In this document: one piece after another, positions 25,266 to 38,078 of the stretch
Layout of the letters: every line of letters starts with the position of its first letter
Numbering within the stretch: the first letter of the stretch is position 1
From: Helianthus annuus
Lineage: Eukaryota > Streptophyta > Magnoliopsida > Asterales > Asteraceae
Direction of reading: 5' to 3'
Length of the DNA: 64,000 nucleotides
NCBI RefSeq assembly: GCF_002127325.2
Contig: NC_035447.2
Span: 30,005,249-30,069,248, forward strand
Position numbers and translations under genes: made by a program
Notes under the pieces: model-generated
Database searches by the model: none
Seen by the model: the letters and a program-made list of their open reading frames with translations, nothing else
What the model was told of the DNA's origin: nothing

Positions 25266-25404
25266 AGAAATTATATGTACGAAAGTAAATTTACTGTCTT
25301 TAGATCATAAAAGTTTAAGGTACATATTTGGGCAAAAAGAGTTAAAGTACCCTTACTTGTACCAGTAAATCTTGAGGATGAGATTTTAAACAAGGTGGGG
25401 AGGA

Positions 25405-25910
25405 TGTAACAACTCTTGCTAAAATTGTTATTTCTTATTCTAAAAATGCACATTAGGAAATCCTAATTGAGACCCCAAGTGGTATGGCGCGACCCGAAAA
25501 TTTTAAAACAGGCAAAACTAGGAAAATTGTAATCGCTCTTAATACTGTAAATTATAACAATGTGTCTTTTGTACAAATTGAATGCACTCGCTAGTATTTT
25601 CCGCTGATCAAATCTTTTTAAAACATGTTTCAGGTGATTTACCGTGAACAAGGAAAAGTGCCGCGTAGCACTCCAGCTTGAACGAAGTGGCTCAGTAAAT
25701 AAATAAACATGTTTTCTGTAACCCGGGGATTTCCTAGTGAAATTCCTTTATTGTAAAATACGAGGTTTGTCCCGAAACTTATAATAAAATAATTCAGTGT
25801 TTTCAGTTTAAACGATCCTGTTAAAATTTCCGCTGCCAATTAAACATTAATACCACGGGTTTCTGTCCCACAATTTCTTAATCGGGTAAAACGGGTCAGG
25901 GGCCGTGACA
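25405..25910 (+). repeat. E1 3' LTR (506 bp, internally deleted)
   Basis: It matches the start and the last 400 bp or so of the 5' LTR. The junction at about 25526 (GCAAAACTAGGA joined to AATTGTAATCGC) removes the middle of roughly 820 bp. Confidence 0.88.
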
Positions 25911-26081
25911 ATTTAATTCACCAATTCTAATATTTATATTAAACTACCGTTTGATAGTTTCACACAAATAATAGCACAATGATACCATAAAAAAATACTA
26001 ATATAACGAATGAAGATGAATAGTGTATAAATAAAAAAGTTAAAGGTCCATGTAAATAGTCTTATAGTGATAATAAATTCC
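25911..26081. other. Short spacer between E1 and the MULE gene
   Basis: AT-rich with no gene. It may hold the 3' UTR or terminal part of the MULE, but no terminal inverted repeat was found. Confidence 0.4.
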
Positions 26082-26735
26082 CTACTCATTTATCACGACC
26101 TTTGAAGAACAAGAAACAGGATTAGTAAACAAATATAGATGCCAATTATACTTCGTCTTCCATGAAATTGCAGACGGATGTTTATATTGATTCCATAGTC
26201 CCATAGTAAGCGACATTGGGTACTCACCTTCTAATCGCACCGTGACAAAATGGTTACCATGCACATGTGCGATCGTAACTGCTCAATGGTCTTGAAAGTA
26301 TTCATGGCCTTTCCAAAGCGGGAAGAAAGTGCTCAAACCCCTTTTGCTCAAGAAATGAACGATAACACCAAACCAGTTTGCAATCAAGACAACAGCATCA
26401 GGCATAATCATCCATTTTGTTCCTGGTGCACAACCCATTCCTTCAAAATATATAGACTCATACATTTCATTATAGTCTTTACCAAATACTTTCTTGTATT
26501 GATCTTGAGACAATTCCTCTACCAATTCAGCCCCCGGATTTTTGGCCACTGATCTTCACTGAGCCCTAGACAAAGAGCTATTGATCGAAATCCACAATTT
26601 CCATCAGGTTCAACATCTTGTATAGATGTGACGTAAGGATGAAAGATGGCTGGGATTTCTTTCAATAATATGTCAAAATTGCTCACATGAGAAATATGTC
26701 TCTGTGGTGATGGTTTCAAGTCCATAAAATTATAT
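26082..26735 (-). pseudogene. OTU-like cysteine protease domain of the MULE gene
   Basis: DVEPDGNCGFRSIA at about 26630-26590 carries the expected catalytic Asp and Cys. A frameshift near 26540 follows (KIRGLNW versus the shifted frame ELVEELSQDQY). The shifted frame runs on to the catalytic-His segment GNHFVTVRL near 26250. OTU proteases cleave ubiquitin or related modifiers in known families; activity of this copy is excluded by the frameshifts. Confidence 0.75.
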
Positions 26736-26879
26736 TCAACAACATCTGGCTTGGTTGAACAACTACGTCCCAGCAGTGATGTCTTCACGTCCATAAAATT
26801 AAATTCAACAATACTTGGCGTGGTTAAACAAGCACGTTTACAAGGATACCGTGGATCTGCTCGACTTTTCTGTTGTTTC

Positions 26880-27215
26880 TTCAAGCTTGTCGTCCACAAG
26901 CGTTTTTCTTAACAATAAGTTCTTCGACTGAAGGTATACTTAGGTTAGCTCCATTTTTTTCTTGTTGTTTTTTCAAGCTTGGTCGTCCACGAGTATTCTT
27001 CTTAACAGTAGGTTCTCCATCTGAAGGTATACTTAGATTAGCTCCATTTTTTTCTTGTTGTTTCTTCAAGCTTGGCCGTCCATGAGTATTCTTCTTAACG
27101 GTAGGTTTTTCATCTGAAGGTTTACTTTGATTAGCTTGACGTTTTTGCTTTTTTTTCTTCAAGCTTGGTCGTCCACGAGTATTTACGTTAACAATAGGTT
27201 CTTCAATTAAAGGTA
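26880..27215 (-). repeat. Four 93-bp tandem repeats encoding GRPSLKK (AT-hook-like) units
   Basis: AAGCTT landmarks at 26883, 26975, 27068 and 27161 show the spacing: 93 bp between the upstream copies and 92 bp for the last pair, a one-base loss that shifts frame. Each unit encodes a basic GRPSLKK segment and a Ser/Glu-rich linker of about 31 residues in all. GRP in a basic context resembles an AT-hook core, so DNA binding is an inference. Confidence 0.8.
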
Positions 27216-27470
27216 TACTAGGATCGGTTATGACTTTTAGCTTTTGTAGCATAATTTTCTTTCCAAGTATGGACTGGTTGTTAAAGACTTATTCAAACTT
27301 TTTCAATTCGACATCACAAGTAATGTTTTCATTTTCCTCGTCTTTTAATAGTATCTTATCAAGTTTCCTCCAAAATATGTCGATCGAATCCAAAGGAATA
27401 TACTGACCTGTATACAAATATAAATCATTTTTTAGTTATATTATAATAAAAATATTTATTAAAAACGTAA

Positions 27471-27932
27471 TCAAACGGCTATATTATAAAACTGACCTGC
27501 TACGGAATACATTAAAGCTTCACAAACACATGGTAATCCATAACTTTTATGAAGTTGACAACCACAATCTAAAGGGTCTCGCTTGATCTCTTCTGTTATT
27601 ATATCTAACGCTTCATGGGAAACAAAACCATGTAATAGTTTCAAGATTGGTTTTTTGTGATGATGTTGTAGAACTGTTTTACTTTTCCCAAAACTTGCTT
27701 TAATTTCCGTATCTTGTGATTCCACAATTTCATCAATACGATGAACAAACTTATATAAGGTAGAATTCGATGTCTTCAAGTATGCCTTTATCTTTGAATG
27801 TTGGCTCTCAACTCTATTTGTTGTCTGATTTCCGAAGTGTAGGCATTTATCAGTCCAAACGGATACAAACATTTCTTTGTGTTTTTTTAACCAAGTTTCC
27901 TCCAGGTAATCTAAAACACCTGTAAGATGATG

Positions 27933-27991
<59 letters not shown>

Positions 27992-28603
27992 CTGGATATT
28001 CAATCAACAATGATTGAAGTTGCTCATAATTTTTATTGAATGATACCAATGTTTGTGATTCAATTAGTGAATTCCACTTTGAATTTATGGAGTCCCATGC
28101 ATGTCGAGATTTGATACATGGCCAACACTTTTTAAATATCGCTTGAGAAATGTGCCATTTACAAAGTAATCGAGTAGCATGCGGAAAAATTCGTTGACAT
28201 GCATTCATGAGAGTGTACTCTCTGTCTGTAACTATTACACGCGGTTGCATGCCCTCATCTAGTATTGACTGTAAGTGCTTTAATACCCAAACGTAGATCT
28301 CCTCCGTTTCTTTATGCATAAAGGCAAAAGCTATGGAAAATGTTTTGCTGGTAGAAGTTACACCAACAATTTGAATAAAAGGCTTATGATACTTGTTTGT
28401 CTTGTATGTGACATCCATAATCATCACATGTGGAAATGCACGTAATAACTCATATGATGTTTCATGAACAAAGAATAATGCTTCCAGCTCATTTGTTAAA
28501 CAATTAGTAGAGGGATAAAAAGTATAACCATTATCATGTAAATGAGACATAAGAACCTCCATTGGAGTTTACCCTTTATGGTTCATCTCACGGATTTTGT
28601 CGC
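27471..28603 (-). pseudogene. MULE DDE transposase domain (longest intact part)
   Basis: About 350 codons are open, with the two recognisable Asp motifs, LLCKWHIS and the SWIM-like end. The apparent poly-Ile stretch is the translated microsatellite of an in-frame intron (GT at 27991-27990, AG at 27921-27920). Its removal joins EYPG to VLDYLEETWLKKHKE, which reads like other MULE and FAR1 proteins. The ATG at 28562 is internal; the true N-terminus lies beyond E3. Confidence 0.85.
27935..27990. repeat. (AAT)n microsatellite in the MULE intron
   Basis: The trinucleotide run occupies most of a 72-bp intron. Confidence 0.9.
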
Positions 28604-30856
28604 TGTCACACCCCGATTTCCACGTGTCTCACCGGTGGGCCCGGTGGGGGATTATCGTGACGTAGTTGGCAACATTATAGTCAAACCACACAATATATGA
28701 ATGCACAGCGGAAGCATAAAGATAATTATATTTCAACCATTGCTTGTAATATCAAATGTATTACGAGTAGTCGAAAAGTATCCACAGGGGATCAAATAAA
28801 AATATAAGTATTGTTCAACAGACGAAGGCATCTTAAGCTTGCGAGACTCTTTAAGATGCTAAGGAGCTATAGCCAGCCAATTTCGTTTAGTACCTGCATT
28901 TAATCTTTTTGGAAAAATACGTCAGTTTACACTGGTAAATACATTCAACCGACACTTTTGAAAAATGTTTATTACAATTGATTTGAATGCACAAGGCACA
29001 AACTCTTTTATAACTTGGGAGAATTATTTAAATATATAATCTTGTGAACGAATTACATGTTCCTTATGCGTTCAGTAGCCCGGATCAAGTCCGGGTTAAA
29101 GATCAATAGACACACCACAGCGATCTATTTATGCACTGAGGAGTGTACGCCTACACTCCGCGCTTAGGTCGTGGCCATTTCGTAAAATGATGCCAGGGAT
29201 ATCCGGGACATGGTCATTAACCCCCCAAAGGCTTTTAAGTAACAAGACTGTTTAAACGAGCTGATCAAATTTATTCAATTACCCACTCAATCGGTGGAGA
29301 ATTTGATGCTCGATCAAGCGGTATGCTATATACCGTAACCCAAGCCCGTATAACGGAAAATAAGTTAAAAGTATTTACCTTTGCAAGTATAAATCCTTAA
29401 TCGAAATAAATTGCAGATAGCTTTTACTGGTCCCCTAATCTGGAACGAAGGTTTCAAAATAACCTATTAGGATCCTAACGGGTCTTTTAATTTAGCCGTA
29501 GCTTAGACCGGTCAGTTTCAAGGATAGATACGGTTTAATCGCGTGAAAGGCGAAAACCGTGAATGGAATGTGATTTTGACCCAACAAGTTTGAAGACCTG
29601 TTTTATATGGGTATAATAATCACACTCTGGATTTTGGGGTCAAAACAATATGGTTTGACCCGTTTCGGCTAGTTTATGTAAACTAGTTACATAAGCCGAA
29701 CCGTGCGCGCAAAAGGCGCAACGGGTAACCGTAAGAGTCCTACACTGGTTTCCTAAGTCAATATGCTTTAAAGAGGTTGTGGTATCAGTAGGATACCTTC
29801 CATAATGCCCGAAACGAGTTTAAGTTCATATTATGCCCCGTAGGGGTATTTCGGTCTTTTTAAAGATTATAAAAGAGGTTTCTGAGTTCTACAGGAAATA
29901 TGAGTTTCCCGAACAGTTTATAAAGTCTAAAATACTTTATTTATTATTTAAAATCAGTAGCAACTGGAATCGGGTCAAAAGACCTTGTAGAACTCAAGTT
30001 ATGGCCGAAAAGGGTATATTCGGTATTTACCGAACCGTTGCCATAACCGCAGGTTATAAGCAGGTTAAAAATAATTAAAAATCTTTAAAAATCCCAAAAT
30101 ATTATTTTACATCAGTGAGTAAAAGGTTTGGTGTCGAAATTCGGGTTTAGATAGGCGTTATGCTAATTGCGCTATTAAATTACTAAAGTTCCCGTAATTT
30201 GCGCTATTTAGCATAACTCCTATTCTGGACCTCGGATTGATGTGAAATTTTAGGGACATGCTTAGAAATCAGTAACTAAGGTTATGGTTCTTTCACCTGT
30301 CCGAAATTCTTGTTTTAAATTAAAAAGGGCGTTATGGTCAACTTTTAAGCATTTAACGGAAATGTGTAAAAGACTCGGACAAACAACGAACCGGTCACAG
30401 AGGGTTATGCCATCATGTAACCTGGTCCTAAGAGAGTCCTAAGGCATATCTAAATCAAACTTTAACGGAACAGAACTGAAGTCAAAACAAAAGTCAAAGC
30501 TTTTGCGACTTTCGGCTCCGAACCGGGTCAAAACAGTAAATGGTCGGATCAAACAAGCTTAGAATAGTTAATATACTTATTATCATGTTTTATGAGTGTT
30601 TAAACAGGTTACATATTATCTACATTACCGATTATGCAAGAAATCGCAAAATAGCATTTCTGTTGACTTTTTCTAAGCACGTTTGACTCGATATTTGGAC
30701 TAGTTAGAGTGGGAATCAGAGGGTGCCCTTTTAGGGGTTTAAAGCCCACATGATTACCAACATATAACTATCTTTGATTCGACAAACCACTGGACCATTT
30801 GTGATTTATCGCAAAGTCAATCGTTAATTACGACGGATTGACTTTTAAGCTAAAAC

Positions 30857-31263
30857 CATGGTTGTAAAAGTCGCTAGGCGTTCCCTAGTCGGTCAACTAG
30901 GGAGTTGAGAGTACTCGATCTATGCGGAGAGTACTCGGGGAGTACTCGGACATGTTAAATTATAAAGAAATTACTTTTTGGAGATTAAATATATGTCAAA
31001 TAACATAAATTTACTAATATTTATAACAAAATACGTGAAAATGATATTAATTCTTTAATATGATAGGCAAAGAAATTATGTTATATTATTATTTAAGTCA
31101 AACTAGGCCCGAGTTGACCTACTAGATCCAATTCTGGCCTAGGTTGACCGCGTTTGACCGACTCCGAGTAATTAGGCGGAGTCAAAGAAAGTCGCCTCGG
31201 CAGCCTGCCTTGTACGACTACTCGGGGAGTACTCGGCCTTGGAAACCTTGTTTTACAACCATG
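30857..31263. mobile_element. hAT-type MITE in the E3 3' LTR (407 bp)
   Basis: The ends are CATGGTTGTAAAA and TTTTACAACCATG. The perfect 8-bp duplication GCTAAAAC lies at 30849-30856 and 31264-31271. The other LTR shows the uninterrupted site near 42362. The interior carries repeated GGGAGTACTCGG words. Confidence 0.92.
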
Positions 31264-31342
31264 GCTAAAACTATGGAAAAACGAAACCACAAAGGGTTAG
31301 GCAACTTACAAAAGCTTGGTGCACGACTAGAGATGTTAGAAG

Positions 31343-32149
31343 CAATGTTTTCAGAACCGGACCGGATATTGAACCGGACATCTTACCGGTTCACTGGTCG
31401 AACCGGTCCGATCGGTCGAACCGGATTTAAGAACCGGATTACATTATAAATATTTAAAAAATATATAAAAACATTTCCAAATACTTATCACACTTCAAAC
31501 AAAATCATATATTTGTATCTAACAGAAAGATAACATATAAACTTAAACATCAACTTTTAAAAAATCGTAACTCCATTTAATAACTAAATTTAGTATTATA
31601 AGTTTATAATTTATAACTAATTTAAAAATCAATTATTTGATAAAGAAATACCAAAGAAAGAATGGATGACAGCTAAGTTTTGAAAAGAACTCTGCAAACT
31701 TGCAGGCAAAGTAAAATATGTTTACTCTATTCTCTCTCCAATAGTTCAACGGGTATTCATCTTCTTCTCCAACTTTCATATTTGTTGCAGTCTCCATAGT
31801 TTTCATCTTCTTCTCCAACTTTCATATTTGTTGCGGAGTCTTCATAGTTCCGTTCATTTTGTACTTCGATTTTGAGGACAATGCGAGGGATTCCTTTTCT
31901 TCTGTTCGTTTTCGAATTTCCGGTGAAGTATGGGTCCATCTCCGGCGACAAAAAGATCGTTGGTCTTCTCTATTTCGCTAAGCAACGGTCACCGGTTCGA
32001 CACCGAATCTCCGGTTGGACCTCCGGCCACCGATCTGACCGGCCGGCCACCTTCAAAGTGGTCTAACACCCTCAACCGGACCGGCGTAGGCTACGGTTCC
32101 CGGTCTGACCGGTCCGGCCGGCCGACCCGGTCCGGTCGTGAAAACATTG
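31343..32149. mobile_element. hAT-type MITE in the E3 3' LTR (807 bp)
   Basis: The ends are CAATGTTTTC and GAAAACATTG. The perfect 8-bp duplication GTTAGAAG lies at 31335-31342 and 32150-32157. The empty site is preserved near 42433 in the other LTR. Sub-terminal regions are dense in ACCGG/CCGGT words. There is also a 45-bp or so direct repeat (TCTTCTTCTCCAACTTTCATA) near 31760-31840. Confidence 0.92.
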
Positions 32150-33180
32150 GTTAGAAGAGTGCTTGAGAGCTCCAGAGATGATCAAGAGAGCAGGTTTGAG
32201 GTGTGATTCAATTGTGTGCAATGTAGTGCCATTTATAGTGAAAATTTAGGCTCAAGATCATTACAACTCACCCTACAATGGATCATGGATGTTCAGCAGG
32301 TGGCCCTGGGTGCTAGGGGGCATGTAGAGGGCGCCCATGCTTCAATAAATGCTCACAAGGTCGTTCACTAGCTTAAACAGTGAATCTGTCCAAAGTTTCT
32401 GCATCTGGGACTCGTACGCGGCCCGCATTAGAGGTCATGCAACATGGGCGCGGGCCGCCTGAATCTTCATGTCAGTAAACGAATCAACAGGTGGCTCGCG
32501 GCCCGCATTAGCTTGCTTATTTCATCAACGCGGCCCGCCTGAGGTCTGATTTCCAAGATTTTCAAATCTTTTGTAATCATCAACCTGACCTTTCGGTTTC
32601 GAAGGGGTAACTTTGCGATTTGGCCCTCGATTATTTACGAATAGGGGCCTCGTGACCTTTACCCGCATTGTTAAGTCCCCGGTTAGTTTAATTACTATCC
32701 GAAAAGCCTTAACTTTTATTGTTGACGCTTTCAACCCCTCGCATACGAATTTGATCATAACTTTCTCGTTTTAAAACGGAACTTCGCGAAATTTATATCG
32801 TATATTCTAGTGAGCGTATTTTACTGTTACAAAGCCTCGGGTTCGTCAAAGGGTCACTCAGAGGTATAATTTAAACATGTTGACACAATTAACCCCTGTA
32901 GCTTGTAATCTCTCACTTTCTTCCGCGTTTCGCACCGTACGATCCATGATTTATTCGTTTGAAGGTACGAGCATCATTTAGGGTTACTATACAGTATATT
33001 TACCCTCCGTTGACATTTATAACCCTCGAATTTACATACTTTCAAGGTTTGTCAACTTTAGCCCTTTATTTAGTATTTAAATGCCACGTGTAAACTCAAG
33101 ACACGTGTCTATACATCATTGGACACAAAATTTCGAGGTGTTACATCCTCACCCCCTTAAAATAAATCTCGACCCGAGAT

Positions 33181-36100
33181 TTACTGAAATAAATAAGGGT
33201 ATTTCTCTTTCATCGTGGATTCAACCTCCCACGTGAATTCGGGACCTCTACGGGCATCCCATTTGACCTTAACAATAGGTACATGCTTCCTTCGAATCTT
33301 CTTCACCTGTCGATCTTCAATCGACAAAGGTTTTTCCACAAATTTCAAGCTCTCATCTATATGCACATCTGTATGGGGTATTACCAGTGATTCGTCAGCG
33401 AAGCACTTTTTCAGATTGCAGATGTGGAACACATTGTGAATTCCATTGAGCTCCTCCGGTAAGTTTAACTTATAGGCAACTGACCCGACACGTTCGATAA
33501 CCTCGAAAGGTCCTATGTATCTCAGGCTTAGTTTGCCTTTCTTACCGAAACGCATCACCCCCTTCCAGGGTGATACTTTAAGTAACACTTTTTCACCTAC
33601 TTCGAAGTGAAAATCCTTACGCTTTGGATCCGCGTAACTCTTCTGCCTATCTCGGGTAGCTTTGAGACGGTCTCGAATCTGGACAATCTTGTCTGTCGTT
33701 TCGAAGACTATCTCTGGTCCTGATAATTGGACATCTCCAACTTCCGCCCAACAAACAGGCGATCTACACTTTCTACCATATAATGCCTCGAAAGGCGCAA
33801 CCTTTATGCTGGTATGGTAGCTATTGTTGTAGGAGAATTCGATTAATGGTAGGTTCTTGTCCCAACTACCACCCAAATCGATAGCACATGCACGTAGCAT
33901 GTCTTCCAACGTTTGAATAGTACGCTCACTCTGACCGTCTGTCCGAGGATGGTAAGCCGTACTAAAATTCAAACGTGTGCCCAAAGATTGCTGGAAGCTT
34001 TTCCAGAAATGAGACGTGTATCTAGTGTCTCGGTCAGAGATAATAGTCACATGTATGCCATGTAAGGCTACAATCTTATCAACATATAACTGGGCTAACA
34101 TGTCGGAGCTATAAGTCTCCTTGATGGGTAAGAAATGAGCTGACTTAGTCAGTCTATCGACTATAACCCATATTGTGTCATTTCCTTTCCTCGTCTTGGG
34201 TAACTTGGTAATAAATCCATAGTTACACATTCCCACTTCCATTCGGGAAGTTCAGGCTGTTGTAGCAAGCCTGACAGCTTTTGATGCTCAGCTTTGACTT
34301 GCGCACAAGTCAAGCATTTGGCTACATAAGCGGCTACAGACTTTTTCAAGCCTATCCACCAATAATTTGCCTTTAGATCCTGATACATCTTATCAGCTCC
34401 CGGGTGAACAGAATATTTGGAACTATGGGCTTCCTGGAGGATAACATCTCGTAGTCCTCCATAAATTGGAACCCATATTCGTCCATTTAATTGTAAAATT
34501 CCGTCCTTGCTAAGAGTTAACTGCTGCTCAGTTACTCCTAACTTTTCTTTAGGATAGTTAGCTTCCAACACAGCTTCTCGCTGTGCAGCTAACAACCTTT
34601 CAATCAAATTATTCTTCACTTCAATGCTCTTGGCATTGATTCGGATGGGTTTCACCCTTTCCTTTCTACTTAGGGCATCAGCGACTACATTCGCCTTGCC
34701 GGGATGATATCTGATTTCACAATCATAATCATTTAAAGTCTCCATCCAACGGCGTTGTCTCATGTTTAGCTCCTTCTGATTAAACAGATGTTGAAGGCTC
34801 TTATGATCAGAATAGATCACAAACTTGATACCATACAGATAATGTCTCCACAGCTTTAGTGCGAACACAACGGCACCCAGCTCCAAGTCATGGGTGGTGT
34901 AATTCTTCTCGTGCACCTTTAACTGTCTTGAAGCATAGGCAATAACCTAGCCTTTCTGCATGAGCACACATCCCATGCCAGTGTGTGATGCGTCGCAGTA
35001 AACTACGAACTCCTCGGTACCTTCAGGCAATGTCAGCACAGGAGCGTTGCTCAGCTTTTGCTTTAGAATATCAAAGGACTCTTGCTGCTTAGGGCCCCAA
35101 ACGAACTTCACTTTCTTCTTGGTCAGGGAAGTTAAGGGCGCAACAATCCTTGAAAAATTTTCAATGAAACGCCTGTAATACCCTGCTAACCCCAGGAAAC
35201 TACGAATCTCTGTAGGCGTCTTTGGCTCTTGCTAATTCATGACAGCTTCAACTTTAGCGGGGTCCACTTGGATACCACGCTCGCTGACAACATGTCCAAG
35301 AAATTGGACTTCTCGAAGCCAGAATTCGCACTTAGAGAATTTGGCATAGAGTTTCTCCTGATGCAGGAGTTTGAGAATACAGCGAAGGTGTTTCTCATGG
35401 TCAGGTTGGTTCTTAGAGTAGATAAGAATGTCGTCGATGAAAACGATGACGAATTTGTCTAAGTACGGCTTGCAGACGCGATTCATGAGATCCATGAACG
35501 CAGCCGGTGCATTAGTGAGCCCAAAAGGCATCACTAGGAACTCGTAGTGACCGTAACGAGTCCTAAATGCTGTTTTATGTACGTCTTCATCTCTGAATTT
35601 CAGTTGATGATAGCCTGACCTCAAGTCAATCTTCGAAAAATAACTTGCCCCTTGTAGCTGATCAAACAAATCGTCGATCCTCGGTAAGGGATATCTATTC
35701 TTTATCGTGACCTTATTAAGCTCGCGATAATCGATGCACAGACGCATCGATCCATCCTTCTTCTTGACAAACAGAACAGGTGCTCCCCAGGGAGACGAAC
35801 TAGGTTTGATGAAACCTTTAGCTAGCAGTTCATCCAGCTGGGTCCTCAACTCCTTCATTTCGGTTGGTGCTAGCATGTAAGGTGCTCTAGCAATAGGTGC
35901 TGCTCCAGGGATGATATCAATCCTGAATTCCACTTGCCTATCCGGTGGCAGACCAAGTAGATCTTCAGGGAAAACTTCTGGATATTCCGAAATGACGGGG
36001 ATGTCTTCTATCTTCGGTTCAGGCTCATCAAAAATCACCTGTGCCATGTAGATGACACAACCCTTCTTTAGACATTTAGAAGCCTTGAGCATAGTCACTT

Positions 36101-37750
36101 GCTCAGGAAATCCGTACTGGGTATCTCCCCGAATGGTAAGCGATTCACCAGACGGAGTCTTTATCACCACTTGCTTTCTGTTGCAGACGATTTGGGCCTG
36201 GTTGTGAGATAACCAGTCCATACCCAATACTAGGTCAAAACCGGCCAATTTAAAGGGTAGTAGAGATAGAGGAAAAGAGTGGTTCTTAATGGATATCACA
36301 CATCCATCTAAGAAAGTGGAGACGGTTTCTATGGTGCCATCTGCTAGCTCTACCTCGTAATTCACATTTATGGTTTTGACAGGCATATTCAGTAATTTGC
36401 AAAATTTATGATCTACGAAAGACTTATCAGCGCCCGAATCAAAAAGTACACTTGCAAAGATATCATTTACGAGGAAAGTACCTGTGATCACGTTATCGTC
36501 TAGCACTGCTTCTTTCGCCTCCATCCTGAAGACTCTTGCATTGGTCTTCTTGGCCTCTTCCGGCTTCTTGGCATTCTTAGGGCAGTTGGTTCGAATGTGC
36601 CCCTTCTCGTTGCAACTGTAGCAAGTTGCATCCTTTATCTTTTTGCAATCCACGGTCTTGTGGTCCTTGGACTTGCATAACCCGCAAGCATACGACTTCG
36701 ACTGAGTCTGCGAGTTTGATTCGAGTCTACACTTTCCAAAGTGACGTCTCTTGCAATTCTTGCACTTGGGCTTCTCACCAGACTGTTGCCCATCCTTCCT
36801 TGACTCAGACCCTCTTTTGTTGTCACCGTTTCCACGGTGCTTCTTGCCCGACCTTCGTGAAGTATCATCTTCACGCTTTCTCTTCTCAGCCTCTTTGTTC
36901 CTCAGCGATCTTTGTCGGACCGCATCAAGAGTAAGGGACAAAGATATGTCGGCTACAGATCTAAAGGTCGCTGGCCGAGAGGCCTTTACGCTTGCCTTTA
37001 TCTCGGGGGCTAAACCACCGATAAAACGAGCTATTCTCTTTGGCTCCGGGGTTACCAGATACGGAACCAACCGGGACATCGTGTTGAAGCTCGTGAGGTA
37101 AGCTTAACAGTCAAGGTTCGTCATAACCAATGACAGGAAGTCAGTCTCTATCTTTTCAACCTCATGTTGAGGGCAGTGATTCTCCTTGATGAGAGAAATG
37201 AATTCCTCCCATGTCATGCTATATAGCACAGCCTTTCCCGAGGCCTGAACCAAAGACCTCCACGAAGCCAGGGCCTCGCCCTTGAAGGATTGTGAAACAA
37301 ACTTTACCACATCTTTCTCCGCGCAACCACTGATGTCCACCACGGTGTCCATCTTGTCTAGCCACGTCATACAATCAACCGCGCCTTTCTCCCCGTGAAG
37401 TCTCGAGGTTTGCATGATACGAAATACTTGTAGGTGCAGCCCCTGGCGCGAGATGCATCAGTATACACTTTTTCTGGACGGACACTGTTTTCATTGGACG
37501 AGTGATTATCATCGTCCTTTTTAGGCTTGGACGGTGGTTTGCTGTGAGATTTTGAGTGGGTTTTCGGCTCCGAGTGTGGCTTAGATATGGTTCTGCTCCG
37601 GGATTCAGTATATTCCTCGTATTGTCGATCCAGGGCTGCCTTAACAGCATTGTCGACAAGAGCTTTTAATTCAGCGCCCGTTAAATGAACCTGGGCGTTA
37701 TCGTATTCGTCTTCTTTCGAATGACTATTCTCCCCACTTGGGTCAGCCAT
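33181..37750 (-). pseudogene. E3 gag-pol, lightly damaged
   Basis: Gag starts at 37750 (MADPSGEN) and shifts frame near 37370. A TAA at 37104-37106 sits where a Gln codon is likely. The frame then stays open for over 600 codons: zinc knuckle [14 protein letters not shown], protease [13 protein letters not shown] with [11 protein letters not shown] and intact FIDD. A TAG at 35229-35231 (probable Trp) and another near 34950 follow. RNase H and integrase N-terminus are open from 34916; a frameshift near 34200-34240 follows; integrase then runs to 33181 ([29 protein letters not shown]) with the chromodomain-like tail. Three stops and two frameshifts prevent a full product, but every domain is present. 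Confidence 0.9.
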
Positions 37751-38078
37751 GGTAACTTGAATCTGCTACAGAAGATAACGAAAAATTTTATTTAGGAGTT
37801 TATTATGGAATTGTCTTTTATGGCAATTCATTAACCATGGTAAACAGAGACCATATCTGGTTAATTTGTTACTCACATTATTTAGGATTTGAACATACTT
37901 ATCCTAATTACAAATAATATTGTTAGTGGCATAACAGCCTAGTCACGAGGACGTTTTTATAATATTAGCCGAGATTACAGAGAATCAAAGCATGAAGGTT
38001 TGAACCGTAGTCCTTTTTCCTTTTCTGACAGGGAGTCATAGACTACCACTGCCTTTTGTCTTATGTGACAATAATTAT

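Larger units (their letters stand above)
12574..25910 (+). mobile_element. E1: degenerate Ty3/gypsy LTR retrotransposon (probable chromovirus), hosting E2
   Basis: The 5' LTR is 12574-13899 and the 3' LTR 25405-25910. Both begin TGTAACAA and end CCGTGACA. Flanks GTTTA (12569-12573) and ATTTA (25911-25915) match 4 of 5, so an old duplication is likely. A primer site for initiator Met-tRNA follows the 5' LTR, and a polypurine run (GGTGGGGAGGA) precedes the 3' LTR. Internal order is upstream ORF, gag, protease, RT, RNase H; integrase is absent. The body is interrupted by E2. It is inactive by its own proteins. Confidence 0.9.
28604..33145 (-). repeat. E3 3' LTR (4,542 bp with two nested MITEs)
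   Basis: Subtracting the MITEs at 30857-31263 and 31343-32149 and one 8-bp duplication each leaves 3,312 bp, exactly the length of the other LTR. Remaining differences are scattered substitutions. A Tourist-size AAC/GGTT-free stretch at 32400-32550 has repeated CGCGGCCCGC words, shared with the other LTR. Confidence 0.93.

Noticed and set aside
26250..26552. Independent OTU protease host gene
   Set aside because: The OTU part continues from the transposase frame through introns and frameshifts in the same orientation with no separate promoter or start seen, so I treat it as part of the MULE gene.
29833..30078. 81-codon frame found twice with the same protein (also at 41346-41591)
   Set aside because: It lies at matching positions in the two E3 LTRs and is antisense to the element; identity comes from LTR duplication, not selection.
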